Shown: in pieces, positions 36,475 through 45,322 of the stretch | How positions within the stretch are numbered: position 1 is the stretch's first letter | Layout: every line of letters starts with the position of its first letter | From: Actinophytocola oryzae | GTDB lineage: Bacteria; Actinomycetota; Actinomycetes; Mycobacteriales; Pseudonocardiaceae | DNA: 64,000 nt | Reading direction: 5' to 3' | Assembly: GCF_004364325.1 (NCBI RefSeq) | Contig: NZ_SOCP01000014.1 | Span: 124,001-188,000, forward strand | Translations under genes and position numbers: made by a program | Notes under the pieces: generated by a model | Databases searched by the model: none | What the model was told of the DNA's origin: nothing | What the model saw: only the letters and a program-made list of their open reading frames with translations

Positions 36475-36986
36475 TACGCAGGAACCAACTCCGCGATCAG
36501 CGGATCCCACGCCGCGCGAACGTCGCGAGGCAGGACCAGCTCGTCCCACAGGTCGACCAGCAACACGCCATCGATGTAGGTGAGCACTTCCTTCTCGTCG
36601 CCCTCACGTAGCACCGCCTCGTACACACGGGCACGATCCGACCGATCCCTGAGGTGGTACTGCCGGCCGGGCTGAGACCAGTTCAGCGACAGCGGCAACA
36701 CCACAGTCGCCAAGGCCTTGGGCAGCGGGAGCGATGGGAGCTGGTCTGGCACCTGGTAGACGCGACCCCGAGCGCCTGGGACAGGGTGGAACGTGATGCG
36801 CGGGCGCATGTCGAGTTCGAAACCGGAGGCGCTCAACAAGCGCTCAGCGGTGTCCAGCGTTGGCTTCTTCCGACCGTTCTCATACGCCGACACCGCCGTG
36901 CGCGACGTGTGCGCCTGCTGAGCGAGCTGATCCTGAGTCAGACCGGCCTTGTGCCGCGCCTCCTCCAACAACCCTGCAACTGACAC
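36474..36986 (-). CDS. XRE-type HTH protein, probable antitoxin
   Basis: The protein of about 170 aa starts with a Cro/C1-type helix-turn-helix, LLEEARHKAGLTQDQLAQQA with HTSRTAVSAYENGRKKPTL. A C-terminal domain of no known fold follows (YHLRDRSDRARVYEAVLREG). GTG 36986 with GGGGAGG nine bases upstream is preferred; GTG 37004 is an alternative. It is the first gene of a pair with the AbiEii toxin and probably represses its own promoter. Confidence 0.85.
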   Translation of the reverse strand: MSVAGLLEEARHKAGLTQDQLAQQAHTSRTAVSAYENGRKKPTLDTAERLLSASGFELDMRPRITFHPVPGARGRVYQVPDQLPSLPLPKALATVVLPLSLNWSQPGRQYHLRDRSDRARVYEAVLREGDEKEVLTYIDGVLLVDLWDELVLPRDVRAAWDPLIAELVPA

Positions 36987-37174
36987 CTGCCACCGCCTCC
37001 CCACGAACTCGAGCCAGGTATCTACTTAGATACGTTACCTCCTGCTCTGGCTGATCAGCAACCGAGATCTCCTCCGACCTGCTGATTCGTGCGGAGCACG
37101 AAGCGTGCCCCCCGGGCTCGATCCACCTGCGCGATCAGTGAGCCAGGCTGTCCTGATCCGTGCTCCCCCGATGC

Positions 37175-37234
37175 GCCCCCGAGGACCCGGGTTCAAACCC
37201 GTACAGTGTGCGTTCGAATCGCACCGGGGGCACC
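37175..37234 (+). pseudogene. tRNA-derived 3' fragment
   Basis: The sequence 37208-37234 has an intact T arm (stem GTGCG/CGCAC, loop TTCGAAT), followed by acceptor strand CGGGGGC and ACC. The matching 5' acceptor GCCCCCG lies at 37175-37181, only 26 bases before the T arm. A D arm and anticodon arm cannot fit, so this is not a working tRNA. The acceptor sequence resembles tRNA-Arg types. Such 3' tails are typical left-overs at integration sites. Confidence 0.7.
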
Positions 37235-37276
37235 CTCGCAAACGCACTCTGACCAGGCCCTACGACCTGCGATTTT

Positions 37277-37371
37277 GCCTTCAAAGTTGATCATGAAGGA
37301 CCCGGCTCTGTCCGGCTGGGACCGGCCAAATCCGGGTGATCGTCCCCCATGCCTACCCCCGTTTCTGGTGC
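37277..37371. repeat. 95-bp dispersed repeat, copy 2
   Basis: Ungapped match (about 86%) in the same orientation to 3-97, starting 43 bases after the tRNA fragment. No gene is credible between 36987 and 37545 apart from these two elements. Confidence 0.75.
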
Positions 37372-37545
37372 GATCGGGCCTGGCGGTCCTGCGTGGCCGG
37401 CGCTTCGTTCTCGGTACCGAAGTCGTGACCGCGGCCCACGGCGCGTCCAGCCCGACCGCCCATCGGCGCTGGCCTGACCCCTCTGTAGCGATTGACAGAA
37501 GGAGTGCGATGACCTGGTTTGGGACCGGCCGAGCAAGGAGACTGT

Positions 37546-37893
37546 GTGACTAGGCGTAGGCGTCACGCGTGGTGGGTGGCCTGTGCAGCATTGACCGGCG
37601 GCCTGGTGGTGTGGGCGGCGTTGCGGTTCGGAGTGCTGGCGTGGTTGGGGGATGAGAAGCATCCGGCGCGTCCCGTGATGGAAGCGTTGAGCTGGATCGC
37701 GGGGATCATCGGGCTGGCCTTTGCGGTGGCCGCTTTGGTGGTTGCAATACGTCAGGAGCGCCGCTCCGCAGATGCGGATACAAGCTCTGAACCAGAGACC
37801 ACCAAGACCGGTAGGTACCTGGTGGAGCTGCGCGACGGCAAAGGCGTGCAAGTGGGTGACCACAACACGCAGACCAATGACTTCGGCGCTTAG
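37546..37893 (+). CDS. Small membrane protein with C-terminal RHIM-like motif
   Basis: The 115-aa protein from GTG 37546 (AAGGAG five bases upstream) has two membrane helices (about residues 8-30 and 45-67). A charged linker follows, then the tail LRDGKGVQVGDHNTQTNDFG. The GVQVGDHNTQ segment resembles the V/I-Q-V/I/L-G core of RHIM-like amyloid signalling motifs found near bacterial NLR-type proteins. The next gene carries a close copy, GVQIGDRNTHTN. I infer that this is a membrane effector whose tail could be templated by the partner. Function is untested. Confidence 0.75.
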   Translation: MTRRRRHAWWVACAALTGGLVVWAALRFGVLAWLGDEKHPARPVMEALSWIAGIIGLAFAVAALVVAIRQERRSADADTSSEPETTKTGRYLVELRDGKGVQVGDHNTQTNDFGA

Positions 37894-37899
37894 ATCCTC

Positions 37900-38283
37900 A
37901 TGACGTCTCAAGGCTCTGACGAGCGCAATACTCCAAAAAGCGGCGCGTCGGCTGACTACATTGATGTGCACGGCCGCAAAGGCGTGCAGATCGGCGACCG
38001 CAACACGCACACAAACACCCTTAGCCTGCGAACCGACCGAGTCGACCAAATCAACTTAGTCCTTTCTCATGGTGCGAATTCTTCGACAGTCACCGACAAT
38101 GCGGAGGCAGTCGCCGCCACGGTCACCCGGCATCGACGCAGAAATCAGTTGACCCGTCCTCCGATCATGGCTGCACATCCGAGCGCGGCACTGCTGGTGA
38201 ACCGATTGCGCTCTCCTGACGGGCGCGATGTCGATGTGGTACACGGGCGTGCAGGTTCAGGAAAGAGCACGGTAGTGACCAAT
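37900..38283 (+). pseudogene. RHIM-like/P-loop NTPase (NLR-type), truncated after Walker A
   Basis: The gene starts at ATG 37900, six bases after the membrane protein. YIDVHGRKGVQIGDRNTHTN near residues 25-44 repeats the partner's motif. A linker follows, then LLVNRLRSPDGRDVDVVHGR with the Walker A AGSGKST. The match ends at about 38283, before Walker B and any sensor repeats, where the sequence becomes the antisense of another gene fragment. The arrangement fits the N-terminus of an NLR-like protein that has lost its C-terminal bulk. The pair is therefore probably not functional here, but the motif is well preserved. Confidence 0.75.
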
Positions 38284-38686
38284 GCCGTACAGCCCCCCGT
38301 TGCGCCCGGTCCTCGCGGCCGCCCGGCCCGCCGAGCAGCCGACCTGCGGCAGCGGCGCGTCGGACAGCCGTCGACCGCGACAGCCGACAAGTCCGCGGCG
38401 CGCCTGTCCGCCACCCCGGCACGCGTCCGCAGCAACGTGAGCTGCTCCAACTCTCGCTGGTAGTCGTCGATCCCCTTGGCCAGACGACGGAGCACGTCCG
38501 AACCGAAGTACGCCTGGCCGGATCCGTCGGCCGTCAGGCGCAGGAGCCCGTGACCGAGGCTGGGCGCCGTGGTGTGGGCGATGCTGGTCCTCCTCCGGGC
38601 CGCGCCGCCGCCGACGGGCGACTCGATCAACCCGGGCATACTGACTGGCCCGACCACGCCGACGCGCGGCCGGGCCACCGCAGGGG
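38284..38686. other. Stretch with minus-strand gene fragment
   Basis: On the minus strand a frame reading GHGLLRLTADGSGQAYFGSD and VLRRLAKGIDDYQRELEQLT looks like coding sequence and runs towards 38284, where it meets the truncated NTPase. I do not recognise the protein. It appears to have lost its 3' end at the same junction. The remainder up to 38686 holds no gene I can support. Confidence 0.4.
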
Positions 38687-40288
38687 TTACGCGGGTCGGC
38701 CCAGAGTGGCCCAGCCGCTCCACGAACCGGCCTGCGATTGCTGCCAGTTGTGCCAGATCGCGCCGTCCGTGCCGGTGCCGAAGAGCTCCACGCGGCCATC
38801 CGTGTTGCTGATCGCGGTGATTCCGGTCATCTTCCCGGACATGCTCGCCCAGCCGCTCCAGCCGCCGGTGCCCAGCTGCCAGCTGTGCGCCGACATGCCA
38901 TCCGACGCCGTCCCGAAGACCTCCAGGCGACCATCGGTGTTCCGGGCCACCGCCAAGCCACTCACCTTGCCACCCAGGCTCGCCCAGCCACTCCACTGAC
39001 CGGGGCCGAGCTGCCAGTCGTGTGACGGCGTGCCGTCGGTTCCGACACCGAAGATCTCCAGACGGCCGTCGGTGTTGGTGCCGACAGTGATCCCGCTGAT
39101 CTTCGTGCCCAGACTCGCCCAGCCGCTCCAACCGCCGCTACCCAGCTGCCAGCTGTGCGCCGACATGCCATCCGACGCCGTCCCGAAGACCTCCAGGCGA
39201 CCGTCCGAATTCCGGCCCACCGCCAGACCGCTGACCTTGCCACCGAGACTCGCCCAACCGCTCCAGCCGCTGGCGAGCTGCCAGTTGTGCGACGGCGTCC
39301 CGTCCGTTCCGACACCGAAGATCTCCAGACGGCCGTCGGTGTTCGTGCCGACAGTGATCCCGCTGATCTTCGTGCCCAGACTCGCCCAGCCGCTCCAACC
39401 GCCGCTACCCAGCTGCCAGCTGTGCGCCGACATGCCATCCGACGCCGTCCCGAACACTTCCAGGCGACCATCGGAGTTCCGGCCCACCGCCAGACCGCTG
39501 ACCTTGCCGCCCATGCTCGACCAGTCGCTCCACCCGGACGAGATCTGGTGCCGCACATACGGAACACCGTCCGCACCGGTCATGAACATCTGCACCTGAC
39601 CGCCTGCGTCCACGGCGACCGCGGCCCGTTTGACCCCGGCGGGGTTCCACAGGTAGTCGACCATGATCCGCGCGTCGCTGACCTGCTCCGCGTACCGGTC
39701 GGGGTAGGCGGACACCTGAACCCGCTGGCACACCGCGCCGATCTCGGCGTCCGAGTCCGCGTCCAGCCAGCTGTTGTTCGGGTACTTCGACAGCATCGAG
39801 CTGAGGAACGCGTTGGTCGCCCAGATCGGGTCGAGACGCTGGGACGCACTCCCCCACGACGCGCGTTGCTGGAACAGACCGAGGCTGTCGTGGTCGACCT
39901 CCTCGCTGATGTTCTGCAGATGGGTCTCCACGATGGTCGTGCTGAGCGCGATCACGGCCGCCTTGCGGTCGAGGCCCCGCTCGCGGACCGCCTGGACGAC
40001 CCGCCGCGCACAGGAGGCCCGGTAGGCACTCATGTAGCCGCGCATGTCCTTGGTCAGCACGGGGTTCAGCGCGTTCGCCATGTCGGTGTCACCGGAGTTG
40101 GTGCCGGCCGGGTCGCACGCGGCGACCGCGGCCAGTGCGGACATGGTGGTCGCCGCGGGCAGCGGCTCGTGCGGCGGCGCGGGTTCGGCGGGCGCGGGCG
40201 TGGCGAGGCCGAGCATCGCCACGCCCGACACGGCCAGTCCCACGATCAGGTTCAAAGCGGGTCTCTTTCCGGACATAGCTTTTCCCAT
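38687..40288 (-). CDS. Secreted lysozyme-like protein with PLL-type seven-bladed propeller
   Basis: The 533-aa protein has a signal peptide (ALNLIVGLAVSGVAMLGLAT, then PAPA). Its N-terminal domain of about 150 residues holds IALSTTIVETHLQNI and DHDSLGLFQQRASWG, like the transglycosylase-like regions linked to peptidoglycan hydrolases. Seven repeats of about 45 residues follow, each with NxDGRLEVFGTxxDG and WSGWASLGxK. This is the pattern of PLL-type lectin propellers, where aromatic and Asp residues form sugar pockets. The repeats are nearly identical in DNA. The gene follows its paralogue at 40327-41922 by 38 bases, so they form an operon. Confidence 0.85.
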   Translation of the reverse strand: MGKAMSGKRPALNLIVGLAVSGVAMLGLATPAPAEPAPPHEPLPAATTMSALAAVAACDPAGTNSGDTDMANALNPVLTKDMRGYMSAYRASCARRVVQAVRERGLDRKAAVIALSTTIVETHLQNISEEVDHDSLGLFQQRASWGSASQRLDPIWATNAFLSSMLSKYPNNSWLDADSDAEIGAVCQRVQVSAYPDRYAEQVSDARIMVDYLWNPAGVKRAAVAVDAGGQVQMFMTGADGVPYVRHQISSGWSDWSSMGGKVSGLAVGRNSDGRLEVFGTASDGMSAHSWQLGSGGWSGWASLGTKISGITVGTNTDGRLEIFGVGTDGTPSHNWQLASGWSGWASLGGKVSGLAVGRNSDGRLEVFGTASDGMSAHSWQLGSGGWSGWASLGTKISGITVGTNTDGRLEIFGVGTDGTPSHDWQLGPGQWSGWASLGGKVSGLAVARNTDGRLEVFGTASDGMSAHSWQLGTGGWSGWASMSGKMTGITAISNTDGRVELFGTGTDGAIWHNWQQSQAGSWSGWATLGRPA

Positions 40289-40326
40289 CGCTAGAACGAC
40301 TTGTGACGCGAATTCCGCAGTGGTGG

Positions 40327-41922
40327 TCACGCGGGCCTGCCGAGCGTCGCCCAGCCGCTCCACTGACCGGGGCCGAGCTGCCAGTTGTGCCAGATCGCGC
40401 CGTCGGTTCCGGTGCCGAAGATCTCCAGGCGGCCGTCCGTGTTGCTGATCGCGGTGATTCCGGTGAACTTGCCGGTCATGCTCGCCCAGCCGCTCCACCC
40501 GCTGGTGCCGAGCTGCCAGTTGTGCGTCGACGTGCCGTCCGATGTGGTGCCGAACGCTTCCAGGCGACCATCGGAATTGCGCCCGACCGCGAGTCCGCTG
40601 ACCCTGCCACCCATGCCGGCCCAGCCGCTCCAGCCGCCCGCACCGAGTTGCCAGTTGTGCGACGGCGTGCCGTCCGGCGCGGTGCCGAACAGTTCGAGGC
40701 GGCCGTCGGTGTTGGTGGCTGTGGTGATCCCGCTGATCTTCGCGCCGAGACTCGCCCACCCACTCCAGCCACTGGCTGTCTGCCAGTTGTGCGAGGACGT
40801 GCCGTCCGGCGCGGTACCGAAGATCTCGAGGTGGCCGTCGGCGTTACTGGCCGCGGTGATCCCGCTGACCTTGCCGCCCATGCTCGCCCAGCCACTCCAC
40901 CCGCCGGTGCCGAGCTGCCAGTTGTGCGTCGACGTCCCGTCGGCCGCCGTGCCGAACAACTCCAGGCGACCATCGGGGTTCCGCCCGACCGCGAGTCCGC
41001 TGACCTTGCCGCCCAGGCTGGCCCAGCCGCTCCAGCCCCCGGTGCCGAGCTGCCAGTTGTGCGACGGCGTGCCGTCGGTGCCCGTGCCGAAGATCTCGAG
41101 ACGACCATCCGGGTTCTGCGCCACCGTCAGACCGCTGACCCGGCCGCCCATGCTCGCCCAGTCGCTCCAACCGGACGAAATCTGGTGCCGCACATAGGGA
41201 ACACCGTCCGCACCCGTTGCGAACATCTGCAGCTGGCCGTCGGCGCCCACCGCGACCGCGGACCGCTTGCCCCGCCACTGCGCGACAGTCTCCCCTCGCA
41301 GGACGCTGAGGGCGGCGAGCTTGTTGTCCAGGCTGGTGACCTTGTCGCGGTCCTCGCTCAGGTGGATGTGCCACAGGTGGGACGGCTTCGACGTGGCGTC
41401 CTTGTCGCGGCGGAAGTCCCACCCTTCGACGTGACTGTCGTTGTTGGTCTGTCCGAAGAACTCCTTCCAGCCGTCCATGCGCGGGTCGTTCGGGTCCTGC
41501 CCGGATGCCAGCAGACGCTGTGCGTACATGGCGATCGTGGCGTAGTTCCCGCTCTGCGCGTCGGGAAAGGTCCAGTCGTAGGCCGCAGCCTTGTCGGACG
41601 GGCCGCCCTGGTCCTCCGGGTCGCGGATGGAGTAGTCGTCCGCGGCGTTCGCGTCCCTGGTGTTGTGGTAGCCGGGCTTGTTGTCGTAGATACCGCCGTT
41701 CTGGCTGCCGGGCTGGAGTGCGAGCAGCTGTTGCATCAGCCACCACGACTCGTCGGTGATCCGGGCGGGGTTCGGGTTGGTGTCGGCCGACGCGGCGGAC
41801 ATCTGGTTGGTGTAACCGGCGTCGGTGAGGTGGTCGGTGGGGTCGGCGGTCGCGACGGAGCCGTCGACTGTCGAGACGAGCGCCAGTGATATCCCGGCGA
41901 GCAGGGACAACGAGCCCTTCAC
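40327..41922 (-). CDS. Secreted protein with PLL-type seven-bladed propeller
   Basis: The 531-aa protein has a signal peptide (SLSLLAGISLALVST) and an N-terminal domain of about 220 residues: WWLMQQLLALQPGSQNGGIY, GYHNTRDANAADDYSIRD, and SHLWHIHLSED near its end. I do not recognise this domain; the HLWHIH stretch could hold a metal or catalytic site. Seven PLL-type repeats follow (first VPYVRHQISSGWSDWASMGG, last WHNWQLGPGQWSGWATLG), the same lectin-like propeller as the downstream gene. Binding of cell-wall or foreign glycans is likely. Confidence 0.82.
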   Translation of the reverse strand: MKGSLSLLAGISLALVSTVDGSVATADPTDHLTDAGYTNQMSAASADTNPNPARITDESWWLMQQLLALQPGSQNGGIYDNKPGYHNTRDANAADDYSIRDPEDQGGPSDKAAAYDWTFPDAQSGNYATIAMYAQRLLASGQDPNDPRMDGWKEFFGQTNNDSHVEGWDFRRDKDATSKPSHLWHIHLSEDRDKVTSLDNKLAALSVLRGETVAQWRGKRSAVAVGADGQLQMFATGADGVPYVRHQISSGWSDWASMGGRVSGLTVAQNPDGRLEIFGTGTDGTPSHNWQLGTGGWSGWASLGGKVSGLAVGRNPDGRLELFGTAADGTSTHNWQLGTGGWSGWASMGGKVSGITAASNADGHLEIFGTAPDGTSSHNWQTASGWSGWASLGAKISGITTATNTDGRLELFGTAPDGTPSHNWQLGAGGWSGWAGMGGRVSGLAVGRNSDGRLEAFGTTSDGTSTHNWQLGTSGWSGWASMTGKFTGITAISNTDGRLEIFGTGTDGAIWHNWQLGPGQWSGWATLGRPA

Positions 41923-42096
41923 AGGAAAACCCTCTTGTCATGCGGTTCGGGGAGTCCGGTGGCCGGCGAACCGGCCACGTCGGCCAGCGGGCTGTCGGTC
42001 ACCCGCCTGGGGGCAACCGTCCCGAACCGAGGGCCGGGGCGGAGGAATCCCGACCGAATCCGAACGTCCGCCCGACGATCGGTGCCGCCGTTCGGC

Positions 42097-44640
42097 CTAC
42101 TCGAGGTTCGTGAGCCGCTCGCGGACCTGAACGGCCTCGGGCAGGTCCAGTTCGCTGTAGAGGGTCAGTGCGTCGCGGTAGTGCTGCCGGGCCGTGATCA
42201 GGTCGCCGAGGGCGTGGTGGGCATCACCTAGACCACGTTCTGCCGCGGCCTGGAAGCCGCGCGACCCGGCCTCGATCGCGACGGTGCGCGCGGTGGCGTG
42301 ATGCGACACGGCATCCGCCGGACGGCCGTCGGCGAGGGCGGCCTCGCCGAGGCCGTTGAGGGCCAAGGCTTCGTTCTCCCGGTCACCGGTTTCGCGGACG
42401 TACGCCAGGCCCCGCCGATGGAGGTCCGCCGCATCCGCGGGGTGGCCGAGACGCGTGTGGACGGTACCGAGCAGGATCAACGTCGAGGCTTCGCCGTTGC
42501 GGTTGCCGCTCCGCCGGAACAGGTCCAGGGCCTGCCGCACGTGCTCACGAGCCGGTTCGTACCGTTCCCGCCGGATCTCGATGTCACCGAGACAGGTCAG
42601 TGCCCATGCCTCGCCTTCCCGGTCGCCGACCTGGCGGTGGAGGGGCAGCGCCTCGGCGTAGTAGTCGACGGCCATCCCGTGGCGGCCGCGCAAGCGCTCG
42701 ACGTTGCCGAGGTCGGCCAGCGCGCGGGCCTCGCCGATGCGGTCACCGGCCTGTCGGTACATGGTCAGCGCTTCGGCGTAGTGGTCGCTGGCCGCCCCGT
42801 AGCGGTTCGACAGGTTCGCCACGCCACCGAGGTTGCCGAGCGCGCGGGCCTGACCGAGCGCGTCTCCGGCCTGCCGGAACAGGTCCAGGGCCCGTTCCAG
42901 ACACTCGACGGCCTGTTCGGTTCGGCTCAGCCGCCGGTACGCGAGACCGAGGTCGGTCAGGGCGTGTGCCTCCGCGATCGGGTCATCGCTGTCGTGGGCC
43001 GCGCGGTGGGCGTGTTCGTGCACGGTCACCGCGTCGGTGAAGTGACCGCCGTCGAAGTGGCGGAACAGGGCGCGGGACAGGCGGACGGTGTGCGTCGGCC
43101 ACCCTCGGGTGGCCGTGTGCGCGACGACCGCGATCAGGGTGGTTCGTTCGACGTCGAGCCACGTGCGGGCGTCCGACGGGTCGGTCAGGTCCGGCGTTGG
43201 GGTCGCGGCGGGCGGAGTTCCCTGCCGGTGGCGGGTCTCGGCCGGGTGCACGGAGCTGACGGCGTTCGCGGTGGTGACGAGGTAGTGGTCGAACAGTCGG
43301 GTCAGCGCGGCGCGGCGGTCGGGTTGGCGGTCCTCGTCGAGAGAATGGGTGCCGGCGTAGGCACGGACCAGGTCGTGGAAGGTGAACCGGCCGTGGCGCT
43401 CCTGCTGGAGCAGGTGGTCGTCGCGCAGGTGGTGCAGGTGAGCGCGGGCGGTGTCGAGGTCGGTGCCCACCAGGGCGGCGGTGGCGTAGGCGTCCAGGTC
43501 GTGACCGGGATGCAGGGCCAGCAGCCGCAGCACACGCTGCCGCTGCGCGGACAGGTTCTGGTAGGACAGGTCGAGGGCGAGTTCGATCCCGGTGTCCAGC
43601 CTGCGGTCGCGGTGGCGTTCGTCGAGCCAGTCGGCGTGGTCGGTCATGGTCCAGCCAGGTTTGGCCCGCATGTGCCCGACGACCAGCCCGAGAGCCAACG
43701 GCAGGTGGCCGCAACACCGGGCGATCCGCGCACCGGCCTCGGGGTCCTCGCCGACCGGGACCGCCGGCGCGGCCCGGGTCAGGAACCGCTGGGCGTCGTC
43801 GGTGGAGAACATGTCGAGGACGAGGTGGTCGGCGCCGGGCAGGTCGGCGAGGTTGCGCCTGCTGGTGATCAGCGTGACGCAGCCGGGGGTGTCCGGGAGC
43901 AACGGCCGGACCTGGTCCACGTCGACGGCGTTGTCGAGCACGACCAGCGCGCGGGTGTCGGCGAGCAGACGGCGGTAGAGCGTGCTGCGAGCGTCCAGTT
44001 CGTGGGGAATCTTCCGCCCGGAAACCCCGAGCAGGCGCAGGAACCCGTCCAGCACGGCGGTCGGGTCGGCCGGCGGCTGGGCGGTGTCGGGGTGGAACCC
44101 CCGCAGGTTGACGAACAGAATCCGGTCACACCGCCGTTGCTGGACGAGGACGTGCCCGGCGCGCACGGCGAGCTGGGTCTTGCCGACCCCGGCCATGCCC
44201 TCGATCACGGACACCGTCGCGGCGCCTCGGCGAAACCGGTCCAGCTCGGCGGCACGGCCGGTGAACCCGGCGACGTCCTGTGGCAGCGTGTCCTGGACCC
44301 GAACTTGAGACGCCGCAACACTTTCCCCGCAGACGACCCGCAGCGCCTGCCGCCACTGCGCCACGTAACCCGCGTCCGGATGCAGTGCCTGGACCACCGC
44401 CACGACCAGATCGGTGTTCAACCGCCGCCGACCAAGCCGAAAACAGTCGACGATGGTGGTCTTGCCCGCCAACTCGCCGGCAGGCCGCCCCATGTTCGCC
44501 CACGCCGCGTTGACACGGTTCTTGATCGTCTCGTAGGGCGGCCCACCAGCCCAGACACGCAACAGCCGCAGCCGCTCGACCAACTCGTCGAGAGTGGTCA
44601 CCTGCCCAGGATCAGGCAACCCGGCGAACGAGACCCCCAC
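42097..44640 (-). CDS. NB-ARC/TPR regulator (AfsR-like without DNA-binding domain)
   Basis: The 847-aa protein begins with an N-terminal helical region (VERLRLLRVWAGGPPYETIK) common in actinobacterial regulators. An NB-ARC ATPase follows with VSVIEGMAGVGKTQLAVRAG (P loop), ALVVLDNAVDVDQVRPLLPD (kinase 2), TLITSRRN and GHLPLALGLV (GxP). A winged helix and about seven tetratricopeptide repeats come next (for example EARALADLGNVERLRGRHGM). Such proteins sense signals through the repeats and act as switch ATPases. No target gene is evident. It shows no RHIM-like motif, unlike the fragment at 37900. Confidence 0.9.
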   Translation of the reverse strand: MGVSFAGLPDPGQVTTLDELVERLRLLRVWAGGPPYETIKNRVNAAWANMGRPAGELAGKTTIVDCFRLGRRRLNTDLVVAVVQALHPDAGYVAQWRQALRVVCGESVAASQVRVQDTLPQDVAGFTGRAAELDRFRRGAATVSVIEGMAGVGKTQLAVRAGHVLVQQRRCDRILFVNLRGFHPDTAQPPADPTAVLDGFLRLLGVSGRKIPHELDARSTLYRRLLADTRALVVLDNAVDVDQVRPLLPDTPGCVTLITSRRNLADLPGADHLVLDMFSTDDAQRFLTRAAPAVPVGEDPEAGARIARCCGHLPLALGLVVGHMRAKPGWTMTDHADWLDERHRDRRLDTGIELALDLSYQNLSAQRQRVLRLLALHPGHDLDAYATAALVGTDLDTARAHLHHLRDDHLLQQERHGRFTFHDLVRAYAGTHSLDEDRQPDRRAALTRLFDHYLVTTANAVSSVHPAETRHRQGTPPAATPTPDLTDPSDARTWLDVERTTLIAVVAHTATRGWPTHTVRLSRALFRHFDGGHFTDAVTVHEHAHRAAHDSDDPIAEAHALTDLGLAYRRLSRTEQAVECLERALDLFRQAGDALGQARALGNLGGVANLSNRYGAASDHYAEALTMYRQAGDRIGEARALADLGNVERLRGRHGMAVDYYAEALPLHRQVGDREGEAWALTCLGDIEIRRERYEPAREHVRQALDLFRRSGNRNGEASTLILLGTVHTRLGHPADAADLHRRGLAYVRETGDRENEALALNGLGEAALADGRPADAVSHHATARTVAIEAGSRGFQAAAERGLGDAHHALGDLITARQHYRDALTLYSELDLPEAVQVRERLTNLE

Positions 44641-45322
44641 GACCCCTCCACCCCACGACTGGAGATCACACGCGACGAGGCGATCGTAGGTTCCCCGAGG
44701 TCAGGGCACTGTGAACCGCCTGTCCGACGCGCTCCTCCTCGTCGGAGCAAACAAGTTTATTCGTGAACAATTGCGCAGCCGGACTGGCATGACAGGCGTT
44801 GTCCGACTTCGTCGCAGGGGTCCCGGTCACGTTCGTCGTGAGCGACGCGGTCAGCGGCCCGGGGGTCCTCGCCGCAGTGCCGGATCCTCCGAAGGAGAAA
44901 CCTCCCGACGTTGTCCTGGCCGCCGGCCTGCCGTACCTCTGGTGCTGACGGGGGCCGCATCATCGGCGATGAACGACTCCGGTTCCTTGGGCAGGCCAGC
45001 GAGGACGCGATTTCCTTCAAGGCCGACACAGTGGCGCGATCCCGGATCGCGGCGGCGGGCTCGGCCTACCAGACCAACGAACACGTCAAGCTCCACGAAG
45101 CATCGAGATTCTCGTCGAGAACGACGTTCAGTACTTCTCGGCTGTTCCGGACGTGCCAGGCACCTGGCACGGATCGGTGCTTGCCTCCCCAACGACTGGG
45201 GCGGTGCTCTCGGAGCCGCAGTCGCAAGCCACACCGGGGTCGCCACACCACCGACCCGTAACGCCTCCGAACCAGAGACCACTGGAGACGTCCGCAAGGA
45301 GGTGGGCTCTGTAACAGCGCGT
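44641..45322. other. Decayed stretch without an intact gene
   Basis: Short coding-like pieces occur on the plus strand in different frames, such as VPVTFVVSDAVSGPGVLAAV near 44815-44880 and VENDVQYFSAVPDVPGTWHG near 45110-45175. None forms a gene. They look like remnants of a secreted protein broken by indels. No RNA gene or repeat was recognised. Confidence 0.4.

Noticed and set aside
38687-41922. CRISPR-like repeats
   Set aside because: The repeated DNA units are about 135 bases, in frame, and encode the propeller blades. There are no spacers.
42097-44640. NB-ARC/TPR protein as partner of the RHIM-like pair
   Set aside because: It has no RHIM-like motif and lies 4 kb away on the other strand behind the propeller operon.
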